Assembly: GCA_933822405.4 (NCBI GenBank)
Contig: CAKOGP040002369.1
Coordinates: 72,000-135,999 of the forward strand
Source: Cylindrotheca closterium
Taxonomy: Eukaryota; Bacillariophyta; Bacillariophyceae; Bacillariales; Bacillariaceae
Reading direction: 5' to 3'
Length of the DNA stretch: 64,000 bases
Shown here: one piece after another, positions 1-9,816 of the stretch
How positions within the stretch are numbered: position 1 is the stretch's first letter
How the letters are laid out: each line of letters opens with the position of its first letter
Program-made: the position numbers and the translations under genes
The notes under the pieces: model-generated
Databases searched by the model: none
The model's input: only the letters and a program-made list of their open reading frames with translations
What the model was told of the DNA's origin: nothing

Positions 1-2210
1 TTTGTGTAGACGTCGTTTTCGAATATCACAGACACAATGATTCGTAGTATGGTAAAAACAAAGTGAGAGTAAACCATCATTCCCAAACTCTTGGACTCGT
101 TGAACTCTTGCTTTGCATTGCGTGATTGAAAGGCCAGCGCAGAACACCACAAAATTAGAACACCTTCCCACAAAGTATAGGCTGTCCCCCAATACTCAGA
201 CTCGGAACGACAACCCCAGTGTGAGGAAATAGTAATCGAATCCTCTTCCAATCTTCGAACTTCTGTAGCCTTTGCCGGGTCTACGACAGTCCATACTAGC
301 AAATAAATCGCCACAATTCCAGATAAGACAAGAACAGTGGAATAGAGGTGCATCATATTGATGTTCACTCTGCGCATTCTCCGTGATGCGCTCATCAAAC
401 GATTCAGAGCCGTCACTTTGATAATCAAAGGTACGAGCTCAAAGGTGTAACCCAAGCTCACGAGCCACACTCGCGCCATGCAAATTGTATCATTCGGTTC
501 GATTGCATGCAAGATGGAGCCAATGGCTACCAAGGTGAGTCCAAAGAGGACCACGAAAATGAATTGGACTTGTGAGTATACAAATACTGCAGCCTTTCGT
601 TTCTTGACCGTGATTGCCGTCGAAATCAAAATGTACACCAACGCAAGTGTCGCCACAATGTATGCCACCACAGACACCGTCTCACTGTAATCATCCCTAG
701 ACTGAAAGGCTCTTGGGTGATTGGGCGGAATGAAACTCTCGAGATAGTCGGTATTGTTGGCAATCCATCCACAAACCGCTTCTCTGGCGGCATATCCAGT
801 TCCACCATGGTTCACAAAATGCTGCAAAATGGTCGAGACCTCCAACTCGTCAATGGCAAAATTTCGAATAAAGCTGTAGGCTGGACTTTCGTCTTCTGGG
901 GATTGCTCCAATGTAGAGTCTCTCAGGGAAATAGCAATTGCCTTTTTGGTCACGTGCGGTTGGTTATCGCACGAGCCTTCTTTCGGTCCCAACCTCTTGA
1001 TGGGGTTCGCGTCGCATTTGTCTTCTGGGAGCGCCCTTGCTTCCAAGCACTGAATCGATGGACTTGGCAAATGGACCTTAGTAAAGGCAGCATCCGTATT
1101 TCGAAACATTTCCAAAATAGAATCTGGTTCGTACCACCACATAATCACATCGGATTTTGTGGCATTGGCGGCATTCCAGATTTGGATCATTTCGGAATAG
1201 GTATAGGCACGATTAACCAAGTTCCCACTGGACATCAATGCAATGTTGTTCCAATACGCCTGTGATTCTACAAAGGTACTCCAGGTGCAAGGTGCCCCAG
1301 TAATGTGACCGGTGCAGGTGTTGTTATTGGCTACACAGTCGTTTTCTTCCGTGGCTCGAAAGTGCCCAATATATCCGCTAGCAAAGTACTTTGACATGTC
1401 TTCTTCCGCAGGATAAAATGCAGCGAATTCATCGGGTGTGGTGCAGTTGTTGAGGGAAACTTCATGGCAGTAGTCCGCCCAAGTGGTGGGTCTTTTGAAC
1501 ACCTCTGCTAATCGATGGCGATCTTGTGACAACCCCATGTGAGTGATAGCGAATGGATGTCGAGCCGCCGTAAAGTTGGGAATCCACCAACCAACCTTTC
1601 CAACCTGTCCATTCCCACCCAAATAATCCAACTGACCGTTGTCGTATTCTTCTTGATATTTTTTCTGTTGGCCCAACCAGACATCAGGAATGACATGGGC
1701 ACAATCTTCATCCGTCAATAAACAGTTGCCTCCCAATTCGTTTGCCTTTTGTAGAGCATCCCAAGCGTAACTCGTTTTGGAATACGGAACATCATTTTCA
1801 ATATGATAAAAGCTGGACTTTATTGTATCATCCCCCAATCCCACAGTGACAGGCACGTCCAACAATTCCATGAGGCTCACTTGAAGGATCCAGCTGAAGA
1901 ATATTGCCACAACCCAGTCCTGATTGTGGACTCGGATCTCTGGATAATTAAAGGGTGAAAGTCGGCAATGGCTTGCATCTGCGTCGTCCGAGTTGCAGTG
2001 TCGTTTCTGATGATTTTTTGCCGAGTTCATTTTTTTCAGACATCCATCCATAAAGGGATTGCTGCACTGACCAGTGAGCAAACAGGTCGATCCTTCGCCA
2101 TAGAATTCTATACATTCAGTGTCAGTCCAGCATTCTGCGGGTACTGCGGTCACCACACACGGTAATATTCCAAGCAGCAGTGTGATTGATTTTACTATTG
2201 ACATTTTCAT
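1..2210 (-). CDS. Class C-like seven-helix receptor, first copy (3' end beyond window)
   Basis: Open without a stop from an ATG at 2210 to the window edge (about 736 codons seen), so the C-terminus is missing. It starts with a hydrophobic signal peptide, then a short Cys-rich stretch, then a large ectodomain with many N-x-S/T sites. The ectodomain shares with the downstream copy the blocks PEIRVHNQDW, VGLGDDT, HVIPDVWLGQ, YIGHFR, MWWYEPD and TKVHLPSPS. Helices begin near residue 507 and run to about the sixth at the edge, including an ASRRMRRV loop after the third helix. The helical part resembles 7tm_3 (GABA-B-type) receptors. The ectodomain probably binds a small ligand, but which is unknown. 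It is a tandem, same-strand paralogue of 3403-6189 with no intron seen. The fold class is fairly secure; the ligand and G-protein coupling are inference. Confidence 0.8.
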   Translation of the reverse strand, partial: MKMSIVKSITLLLGILPCVVTAVPAECWTDTECIEFYGEGSTCLLTGQCSNPFMDGCLKKMNSAKNHQKRHCNSDDADASHCRLSPFNYPEIRVHNQDWVVAIFFSWILQVSLMELLDVPVTVGLGDDTIKSSFYHIENDVPYSKTSYAWDALQKANELGGNCLLTDEDCAHVIPDVWLGQQKKYQEEYDNGQLDYLGGNGQVGKVGWWIPNFTAARHPFAITHMGLSQDRHRLAEVFKRPTTWADYCHEVSLNNCTTPDEFAAFYPAEEDMSKYFASGYIGHFRATEENDCVANNNTCTGHITGAPCTWSTFVESQAYWNNIALMSSGNLVNRAYTYSEMIQIWNAANATKSDVIMWWYEPDSILEMFRNTDAAFTKVHLPSPSIQCLEARALPEDKCDANPIKRLGPKEGSCDNQPHVTKKAIAISLRDSTLEQSPEDESPAYSFIRNFAIDELEVSTILQHFVNHGGTGYAAREAVCGWIANNTDYLESFIPPNHPRAFQSRDDYSETVSVVAYIVATLALVYILISTAITVKKRKAAVFVYSQVQFIFVVLFGLTLVAIGSILHAIEPNDTICMARVWLVSLGYTFELVPLIIKVTALNRLMSASRRMRRVNINMMHLYSTVLVLSGIVAIYLLVWTVVDPAKATEVRRLEEDSITISSHWGCRSESEYWGTAYTLWEGVLILWCSALAFQSRNAKQEFNESKSLGMMVYSHFVFTILRIIVSVIFENDVYT

Positions 2211-2514
2211 TGACCTTGACCTTGACCTTATTGCTGGTGTTCTAGAATGTCCACGCGTCATGTTGAAAATGCTGAGGATGCTGAGGATGGATATTGGAGT
2301 TATTCGTTACTCTGGTTATGATTTTGTTTGTTACCACTGACCACGGGTATGGTGGTACCTTGTAATGTGTGAGTGCTTACCGGCGGTACAGCAGGGATCC
2401 GAACAAAGCAACAATGGAGCCGAAAGCCTTACACTTAAATAAAATAAACCCAGTTCGTTTACTTACTGGTTCATTCCGGGACCTCGCACCCAAAAGGAAA
2501 GCGAAACTTATTGT

Positions 2515-2555
2515 TCCTTGTACTCGTACATCTGTACCACGTACCGGTACCGGAC
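2515..2555. repeat. GTAC-rich palindromic cluster, about 310 bp upstream of the first receptor
   Basis: Several GTAC tetramers occur in about 40 bp, with a core GTACCGGTACCGG. The words are self-complementary, so the stretch could fold or bind a dimeric factor. Similar clusters recur at 2788, 34638, 46503, 52857 and 52993. Confidence 0.6.
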
Positions 2556-2787
2556 CAAAACGAACCACCAAATGTAATCAATAATCGAAACAATTAAGCA
2601 ATTCGATGTGACATGTGAGACAAAAGCGCTCCAGTCATTCGTCGTTCTTTTCTGCATTTAAAACAAAAAGCCTTTTGTCTTCTGTTGCTCCACCACCAAT
2701 GTAAGACTATTTACGATCAAATACTGTAAGTTCTCGAAACAGCATACTCACGCCATGCCACACGCAATACCATGATTTCATCAAACA

Positions 2788-2880
2788 GTACTACCGGTAC
2801 CGGTACACGTACCTGTACCTGTTTTATCGCACCGGTACGAGTACCGGCGCTGGTACCAGTACCTGGTACGAGTACGGTAT
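2788..2880. repeat. Long GTAC/CCGGTACC cluster
   Basis: About 93 bp is built mostly from variants of ACCGGTAC, GTACCTGTACC, GGTACCAG and GAGTACGG. Imperfect inverted symmetry runs through the whole stretch. It lies between the two receptor genes and has no coding character. Confidence 0.65.
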
Positions 2881-3402
2881 CCAGCATTCAGCATTGCCCG
2901 AATTCTCCTCTTTCTTCCTTTCATTCCAAAGAATTCCTCTTCCCAGGACACATCTGTGCTGTTATGTTCTTTTTCATCGCTTGGCAGCACTTCATCAATA
3001 GACTACAATCATACAAAGCCATAGGACTACAATGCTCATTTTATAAAATAATATAGAATCGTAATAAAAGTTAGAGTCTTTGTTCTCCATCACCAGAGCT
3101 GGTAATTCTTGTATGAGGCCATGACCTCATTGCATTTTCGGACGGTCGTCCGGTTCGTCGTTTGTCGTTTCACCAATTGACTGCCATTTCTACCGGTAAC
3201 ATTCCACTTGACATTCCAATACTACTTCTGGTTCTGGCGGCAGACTTGTCTACGAGCTTGTCTACGAGCTTGTCTTCACCAAACAACCAAATCAGTGTGA
3301 TTGGTTGCTCTGGTAATATAATAATGCCCAAGGCGGATGGTTTCTCCAAAACCGAGCCATCCATGTCATGCATGGCTCCTCCTCTTTCGCCTGTCTTCAC
3401 TA

Positions 3403-6189
3403 CTATGAGGATTCATCATTGCTCGTTGCTTCGTCCAAGTGACCCGATCGCGAGGATTCCTCGATTCCACTCAGAGGCCGATCCATGGAATGTTGTCGGA
3501 CAGTATCAATTTCGGAAGTGGTCTTGAAACTGACCCGTCTTATGTATTTACTTTGGTCACTGGTACCAAAGGATCCCGACATTTCCTCATCGGTACTTTC
3601 GGGTATGCTATCAAAGCTCTTTCGCTTGTTTTGTTGATCATCAAAGTAGGAAAAGGTCGAGTGCGACTTAGGCAGTTGCTTGGATGGAAGAAAAGCCTTG
3701 GAGACACTTGAATTGTTGGAGTTGGGGTTGGACTTGTTGGTGAGATTGAGGCCAGTCACAGAGGTGGTGGATCCCTCTCTTCGGAAAGATGAGGCTGTGA
3801 TTTGGAATCTTGTGTTCTCATTACTAGCAGGTTTGTGTAACTGCTTGTGTCCCTTCACCCACTTGGGAAGGAGATAGATGGTCAAGGCGGAAATAACATC
3901 CAAACTGAGCAACAAACTAGTCGCCACAGCATTGGTATTGGGTTCTTCATCAAATGTCAGGTAGACAATGACTCGAAGGGCCGCAAAGACAAAGTGGGAG
4001 TAAATCATGGTTCCAACCGCTCGTGATTCGTTGAATTCAGCCTTGACTCCTCTCGATTGAAAGGCAAGTACAAAGGCCCAGAGAATTAAAAATCCCTCCC
4101 AAAAGTGATAGCCCGTTACCCAAAACGTATCCTCGGAAGAACAAGTAGCTTGAGCCGAAACGGTCCTGCCATCGTCGACCAAAATGCGAAACATTTCTGG
4201 TCTGGGAGGATCCATAAAGGTCCATACCAACAAAAAGATGGTCACAAAGGATGCCAAGGCAGCTACTTGCAAGTACAAGGTTCGTGGCTTGATGCGCACC
4301 CGTCGCATTCTTCTAGAAGCTCTCATCAATTGATTAATCGCCGAAACCTTGATGATCAAGGGTCCCAACAAACAAGTGTACCCCAGATTGACAAACCAAA
4401 CTTGCGCAAGGCAAGTGGTATTGTCGGGTGTGAGGGCGGCATGCATGATGGAGCTCAAGGCCACGAGAAGCAGCCCAAAGAGCATGATAAAGACGAATTG
4501 GACTTGGGCAAAGACCATGATGCGGGCTTTGCGGTAATGGTAAGTGACCAAAAAGGAGATCAAGACATAGATTGCGGCAAAGATCCCTACTCCTTGCGCC
4601 ACAGTTTTGAGATTTCGTTGTGTCTCGGATTCATTGCGGAGTGTCCGAGGATATCCCACGGGTTTGAACTTGCCCAAGACGTCCATGTTGTTTTGGACCC
4701 ACTCGCAGACGGATTCTCGAGCGGATTGCCCCGTCTTGCCCTTTTTGACATAGTCTCGCAACACCACGGCCAGGTCCAAATCATCAATGTTAAAATTGCG
4801 AATGGCGTAGTATCCAGGAGATTGGTCCACTTCCGGGGTGGCCCGCGTCGAGTCTCTGAGAGAAGAAGCAATCGCCTTTTTGGTAGTGTGTCCAATATTA
4901 TCACAGGATCCTTCCTTGGAGCCTCTTCGTGTCATCGTATCCGCGCTGCAGCGATCGTCCGGAGTCACCCGGGATTCCCGACATTCGACCGACGGACTGG
5001 GCAAATGGACCTTGGTAAATTCGTAGTCGGTCCCCCGAAAGGCTTCTAGGAGTGGATCTGGTTCGTACCACCACATCATGACGTGCTCGTTGGTAGCATT
5101 GGCGGCATCCCAAACTTGGAGCATCTGACTATAGGTATAGCCCGAGTTGACGGTAGCTGTTCCAGAGGATGCCAAGGGAATGTCATTCCAGTAGGTTTGG
5201 GCGTCCAAAAAGGTACTCCAGGTACAAGGAGCATTGACTATGTGTCCAGTACAAGTGCTGTTGCCAAATTCGTTCAGAATGGTACAGTTGGATTCTTGAG
5301 TATGCCGAAAGTGACCAATGTAATTGCCATTCGGAGCAAAGTAACTAGCCTTTTCGGAATCGGTGACAGGATACCTTGAGGCAATTCCATCGGGTTGCGA
5401 ACAATTCATTGTCGAAACCTCGTGACAATAATCTTGCCAACTGGTGGGTCGCTTGAAGATGTCTGCCAATTCTTGTCTCCTTCCGTCCATTCCCACATAG
5501 GTAATGGTAAAGGGATGTTCTTGGGCCGTCTTTTTCGGCACGTACCACGAAATTTTCCCCACCTGTCCATTGCCATCCAAATAATCAATGTCTCCATCAT
5601 CAAAATGACCCAAGAGTGTATCCTTTTGTCCCAACCAGACATCTGGAATCACATGGACACAATCTTCTTCTGTCAATGAACAATCTCCTCCGAGCTCATT
5701 GGCTTTGACCAATGCGTCAAAGGAATACGAGCGTCTACTCAATGGTAACCCAGTGTCCGTGCTGTAAAAGCTGGACTGGAATGTATCGTCCCCCAACCCG
5801 ACGGATGCAGGAACCTCTAGAAACTCGGTCAAGTAAATTTGCATAATCCATGACAAGAAAATGGCCACTTCCCAATCTTGATTGTGAACGCGGATTTCGG
5901 GATATTGGAATTCGGCAATCCGACAGGTTTGTTCCATTCCATTTTTGGTTTCGTGGTTGCCTAACCTCAAATCATCGGCATTGCAGACTCTCATTTTGTG
6001 TTTGTCCGAGTCAAAGCTGTGCAGACATCCCGAGACATATGGATTGCTGCAGACTCCCGCCACGGTGCATTTGGAATTAGGATGATAGATGGCGCTACAA
6101 TCGTAATCCGAAATGCATTCAGAAGAGGCTTGCTCAAGGAGTAGAACGAAAAGCAGCAACAGGACAGAAATGGCTTTTTGGAACACCAT
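3403..6189 (-). CDS. Class C-like seven-helix receptor, second copy
   Basis: 928 residues from an ATG at 6189. Signal peptide at about 1-23, a Cys-rich segment to about 60, and a large N-glycosylatable ectodomain to about 525. Seven hydrophobic helices span about 527-775, followed by a Ser-rich cytosolic tail of about 150 residues. The helical core has the features of 7tm_3 receptors: an ASRRMRR loop after helix 3, conserved Cys in the second and third extracellular parts, and the RGVKAEFNES loop. The ectodomain has blocks such as VHVIPDVWLGQ and MMWWYEPDPL and does not look like an animal Venus-flytrap of the usual length. It may instead derive from a bacterial-type solute-binding fold (inference). 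The tail is rich in Ser, Thr and Asn and could be phosphorylated. It is complete and intronless, with the same orientation as the upstream copy. Confidence 0.82.
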   Translation of the reverse strand: MVFQKAISVLLLLFVLLLEQASSECISDYDCSAIYHPNSKCTVAGVCSNPYVSGCLHSFDSDKHKMRVCNADDLRLGNHETKNGMEQTCRIAEFQYPEIRVHNQDWEVAIFLSWIMQIYLTEFLEVPASVGLGDDTFQSSFYSTDTGLPLSRRSYSFDALVKANELGGDCSLTEEDCVHVIPDVWLGQKDTLLGHFDDGDIDYLDGNGQVGKISWYVPKKTAQEHPFTITYVGMDGRRQELADIFKRPTSWQDYCHEVSTMNCSQPDGIASRYPVTDSEKASYFAPNGNYIGHFRHTQESNCTILNEFGNSTCTGHIVNAPCTWSTFLDAQTYWNDIPLASSGTATVNSGYTYSQMLQVWDAANATNEHVMMWWYEPDPLLEAFRGTDYEFTKVHLPSPSVECRESRVTPDDRCSADTMTRRGSKEGSCDNIGHTTKKAIASSLRDSTRATPEVDQSPGYYAIRNFNIDDLDLAVVLRDYVKKGKTGQSARESVCEWVQNNMDVLGKFKPVGYPRTLRNESETQRNLKTVAQGVGIFAAIYVLISFLVTYHYRKARIMVFAQVQFVFIMLFGLLLVALSSIMHAALTPDNTTCLAQVWFVNLGYTCLLGPLIIKVSAINQLMRASRRMRRVRIKPRTLYLQVAALASFVTIFLLVWTFMDPPRPEMFRILVDDGRTVSAQATCSSEDTFWVTGYHFWEGFLILWAFVLAFQSRGVKAEFNESRAVGTMIYSHFVFAALRVIVYLTFDEEPNTNAVATSLLLSLDVISALTIYLLPKWVKGHKQLHKPASNENTRFQITASSFRREGSTTSVTGLNLTNKSNPNSNNSSVSKAFLPSKQLPKSHSTFSYFDDQQNKRKSFDSIPESTDEEMSGSFGTSDQSKYIRRVSFKTTSEIDTVRQHSMDRPLSGIEESSRSGHLDEATSNDESS

Positions 6190-6912
6190 TTTGTTGGTTT
6201 TGTGCTTGAAGGTGAGGCTACCGGTATGATGATAACGTTGAAACTTTCACAGTCAACCTTCGTTGTCTTGTTCGTTTGTATTAATAAACGGTAGTGCTTT
6301 GTATCTTATAGCTTGTTGGTTGCTTGTTGCTTGTTGCTTGGGATCTTCTCCAGACGCTGTCACTTCTCACTGACTCAATTTGTTTACCCCCATGCAACTT
6401 TTTGCTGCTCGCGACAACATCTGTGAACACACGGCGAATTTCCTTCTCGATTTTTTTAATCAGAGCGGTATTGGAAACTGTTTATGGTATTACGATTTAC
6501 TTATCACTATGTCACTTAGGACAAAGCAGAATCATTTATACGTCACTTCTGTCTATGGACCACAATGTTAATCCCGCATGTCAATTCGGATTATTTTTAT
6601 TTTGCCTTCTCCTCGCTCGTGTGACCCAATTCGCGCTTATAAAATGTTCCGCACCCAGAACGGCACTTGATGTTCTCGGTTCGCTTTTATTGATAGCCGC
6701 ATGGTCGCGGTCTGTCCGTAGTTGTAATCTGAAGTGTCCGATATGCCTACGTATTGAATGTTGCACGTGTCCGTGGCACCGGACAGCTACCATTCACATC
6801 CCTCCTGTATTTCCTTCATTCTGAATTCCTGCCATCATTTTCAAACCTGCCATTATGAGACACTACATTGATTCATTCATTGTCGAAATAATGCACCACA
6901 ATTGCATGCAGC
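6190..6912. other. Divergent intergenic region
   Basis: Shared 5' region between the receptor (minus) and the macro-SIR2 gene (plus). A plus-strand reading frame through 6324-6824 has no ATG start near its beginning and no recognisable domain, so it is not called. Nothing else seen. Confidence 0.5.
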
Positions 6913-9135
6913 ATGATAAAAATACCCTCCAAACGAACCAGTAGTAACAAAGCAAAAGATCTCGCGGAAAGCGGAGTAGCCACCGTCTTGTCTGTGGATC
7001 AATGGAAGGCCACTCCCGATTCCAAATGCGATTGTCCCAAGGATGAAACAGTGAGTGTCAACTTTATTTGCATGCATCCCGATGGTGCTGATGGAGATGA
7101 TGATAGTGATAAGGCACCACCACCTCAAACACCTCAAACCGACACACCTGGCCTGGCCCAAGCTGCCCGTTATCAAGAAATCTTTCTCGACAAGGTTGGC
7201 ATGCTGTATGCCGTTCAAGACGCTGCCTCACGTCACGTCTTGGACGATCGGTTTGACAGTTTTTTGAGTGACGGTGAAAAACAACTCAAGGATTCTTTGT
7301 TGACGTTCCTGAAAAAGGCAAGTCCAAAAGCCAAGGCAACCCATGCCTTTTCGTATTTGGAAAAACTCCTGAAGACCAAAATGGGGTATCAGGACATGAT
7401 GGGACGTGGTGCGACTCGTACGGCCGCCAAGAGACTTTCCTACTTTTGGAAACCAAAAAAGGAATCAACTACAACCCTGCCAACCACGACGACAGAAAAA
7501 GCGACAACATCAACACCAACATCAACAGCAACATCATCACAACAACCGTCTCGTCCATTGCCCACCACTGCAAACAAGTCAAGCACACCACCATCACAAC
7601 AGCAGTCACCTAAGGCACCAAATCCAGGTCACGTCTTTGTGTGCAATTCCTCGGTGTGCGACATTCAGTGCGATGCCTTTTTGTGTCCTGGCCATATATC
7701 TCGCAAGAAGGAAAACATATCGGGAAGCATCTTTCATCAATGGTACAAGGGTTCTCTTGCGGCGGAACTCATGCGAAAGGCAAAAGGCATGGACGAATTT
7801 CAACAACGACAACAACAAAGACGAGTTGGCACTCATCAGAAACTGCAACAACATCAAGGTTATGATCGAGTCGTGACCATTCAGGAATGGCCACAAGATA
7901 GTGATGCTTTCGATTTGCCTCTGTTGATTGCTGGAGAAGTATCTTTGGAGTCGCAATTGCATGCCTACAATTTGGCTTGCGATAAAAGTGAACGAGCAAC
8001 AAATACTGAGGACCTACCACCAGATGACTTTCGAGTCGAATTTTTGCTGGAAACAGTCCGCCAATTCCTAGAGTTGGCATCGACTCTCGTTCAACAACAA
8101 GGCACGAAAAAACCAAATGTCCATCGAGAACGTTATTTGCTGGCGGTTCCCATATTGGGAACGGGTGGAGGCTACGCTGGGGACATGACGGGACAGATTG
8201 TGTACAAGTTGCTGGAAATGGTCACCAATTTTGTTGCCTCCAGCACTCCTAATATGGATGTGGTGGTGGTCACGGTCGACGATGCCACCTATGCTCACGC
8301 CCAAGTCATTCGAAAGAATCAACTCGGCGAGTCATCCGGAAGGTATCCTTGCTTTGCAGCCTTGTCCAAAAGTCAAAATGACTATGCTGCTCAATTGGCC
8401 AGTTTGGCAGAAGGTCGACATTTGGCACTCTTTGTGGGTGCTGGGGTTAGCATTGGATCTGGTTTGCCCAGCTGGTTTGGTTTACTGAACTTGGTAGAAG
8501 ATGCCTTTACTCCCACTGGAAACTCGTCAGAACGAAGCGTGGGAGACGATTGCGACTGGGATCCATTGGCCATGGCCCAAGTATTGAAAGACTGGTGCGA
8601 CACCAAGCCGGATCGGAATGGAGTGCAACAGTCATTGAAGAAACGAGTCTGTCAGTGCTTGCAAGACAATGGCCGCACGCTCGGACTCTTGCTATGTTTG
8701 CTCATGTCACTCCCCTTTCATTCCATGGTGACTCAAAATTACGATACTCTGATTGAACAAGCCTGTCAAAAGTGGAGTCTTGCCGCAATCAGGCATGGAC
8801 CACTCACTGGAAACACTACGAAACGCAACTTGAGTGTGATTCCCTATCGTCCCCAACGCAAAGCTCACTATTGGCTGTTGAAGATGCACGGATGCGTATC
8901 TCGGCCGGAAGATATTATATTGACCGAAGACGACTATGCTCAGTATTCTACCTCGTCCAAAGCCCGCGCGTTGGATGGGTTGGTCCAAGCGAGTTTACTC
9001 ACCAAACACTTCTTGTTTGTGGGCTTTAGCTTGACAGATCCCAACTATTTGCGGATCATAGATCAAGTGAGAGAAGCGCTGTATCGGGATGATCCATCGT
9101 ACCATGACAGTCGCGATGATGATTCTTCACAATGA
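6913..9135 (+). CDS. Macro-like domain fused to SIR2-like NAD-binding domain
   Basis: 740 residues, one exon, no signal peptide or membrane segment. Order: an N-terminal helical region (1-180), a Thr/Ser/Pro/Gln-rich linker (185-240), a macro-like domain (about 240-470), and a SIR2-like domain (about 500-735). The macro-like call rests on CDIQCDAFLCPG near its start and VPILGTGGGYAGDMTG later. The SIR2 call rests on four ordered motifs: GAGVSIGSGLPSW (nucleotide-binding loop), TQNYDTLIEQ, LKMHGCVSRPEDI with the candidate catalytic His, and FVGFSLTDPNYL. This is the SIR2_2-like class, which in bacteria includes NAD-depleting defence effectors, rather than the sirtuin deacetylases: there is no zinc Cys pair. 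Likely activity is NAD binding or hydrolysis with ADP-ribose sensing by the macro part (inference). Bacterial origin is possible. The domain order is clear; the biological role is unknown. Confidence 0.8.
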   Translation: MIKIPSKRTSSNKAKDLAESGVATVLSVDQWKATPDSKCDCPKDETVSVNFICMHPDGADGDDDSDKAPPPQTPQTDTPGLAQAARYQEIFLDKVGMLYAVQDAASRHVLDDRFDSFLSDGEKQLKDSLLTFLKKASPKAKATHAFSYLEKLLKTKMGYQDMMGRGATRTAAKRLSYFWKPKKESTTTLPTTTTEKATTSTPTSTATSSQQPSRPLPTTANKSSTPPSQQQSPKAPNPGHVFVCNSSVCDIQCDAFLCPGHISRKKENISGSIFHQWYKGSLAAELMRKAKGMDEFQQRQQQRRVGTHQKLQQHQGYDRVVTIQEWPQDSDAFDLPLLIAGEVSLESQLHAYNLACDKSERATNTEDLPPDDFRVEFLLETVRQFLELASTLVQQQGTKKPNVHRERYLLAVPILGTGGGYAGDMTGQIVYKLLEMVTNFVASSTPNMDVVVVTVDDATYAHAQVIRKNQLGESSGRYPCFAALSKSQNDYAAQLASLAEGRHLALFVGAGVSIGSGLPSWFGLLNLVEDAFTPTGNSSERSVGDDCDWDPLAMAQVLKDWCDTKPDRNGVQQSLKKRVCQCLQDNGRTLGLLLCLLMSLPFHSMVTQNYDTLIEQACQKWSLAAIRHGPLTGNTTKRNLSVIPYRPQRKAHYWLLKMHGCVSRPEDIILTEDDYAQYSTSSKARALDGLVQASLLTKHFLFVGFSLTDPNYLRIIDQVREALYRDDPSYHDSRDDDSSQ

Positions 9136-9381
9136 TTATGATTTATGACCCGAAGTTGGAGGTGCGCAACATGTAAGTGACACAAATGATGCCCACCACT
9201 ACCACAAACAGACATAGAAATAAATGGTGGTAGCAACACATAGAATAATAGGTGACACAGAGAGTTTGCAATCATTTCATTCTTCCCGTTGTTGCATTCC
9301 ATATTCACAATGCTAGAGCTTGTTTCGTTTGTTTGTTTGTTTGGATTGTTTGCTTCCCTACTAGTATTATTATTAAAATGT

Positions 9382-9816
9382 TTACATGCGGAACTTTCCC
9401 AAAATATGCAGTAGTACAACGACACCGACAAAGGAAAGGGATGCAACCAAGACAGTAGTAGGTCCCACTTGTAGACCAGGTGAATCATCGGTATAAAATT
9501 GCAGAATGTTGTTACCGGCTCCGGCGGGGCGACCACCACCAGCACCGGCTCCAGCACCGGCTCGGGCTGCTGCGCGTCGTTGAGTTGCCTATAGATAGTG
9601 GAGACGAATAGAGGGAAATGGTGAGCATTGGTATCATGGAATTGGTGGTAGAGAACATTCATCTTGTTGCATCCAATACAAATGGAAATCGAAAGAGCAA
9701 ATCGTGTAGTCCAAAGCATTCCGATAATCCAAATTGGAGCAGATGTTGGAGCGATTTCAACAATTACGGGAGTCCCAGTAGCAACATTTATGCACAGTGG
9801 CGGCGGCGTTCCCCAT
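9382..9816 (-). CDS. SEC61B: Sec61 beta subunit of the ER protein translocon (two exons)
   Basis: Coding parts are 9796-9816 (21 bp, seven codons) and 9382-9588, with a 207-bp intron (9589-9795). On the minus strand the intron begins GTGCAT and ends CTATAG, phase 0. The predicted 75-residue protein starts MGNAAAT. It has a basic then Gly/Ala-rich cytosolic part, the family signature around LQFYTDDSPGLQVGP, and one C-terminal membrane helix ending in LLHILGKFRM. Length and layout match eukaryotic Sec61 beta, a tail-anchored subunit of the Sec61 channel that aids co-translational import. The second exon is secure. The small first exon is the best choice by eye and could be another upstream ATG. 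It converges with the macro-SIR2 gene, with 246 bp between stops. Confidence 0.85.

Larger units (their letters stand above)
2211..3402. other. Intergenic between receptor paralogues
   Basis: No convincing gene. This stretch is the upstream region of the first receptor and the 3' flank of the second. It holds two clusters of GTAC/ACCGGTACC words (listed separately). ORFs here are short and biased by those repeats. Confidence 0.6.

Noticed and set aside
717..1265. Plus-strand frame of 182 codons
   Set aside because: Antisense to the first receptor gene, no domain.
2788..2880. Idea that the GTAC clusters form a CRISPR-like array
   Set aside because: Units are very short, contiguous and irregular, without unique spacers, in a nuclear eukaryotic genome.
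4105..5049. Plus-strand frame of 314 codons
   Set aside because: Antisense to the second receptor gene; composition mirrors the real coding strand.
6324..6824. Plus-strand frame of 166 codons in the receptor/SIR2 spacer
   Set aside because: Opens with TTG rather than ATG, no family resemblance, and lies in a likely promoter region.
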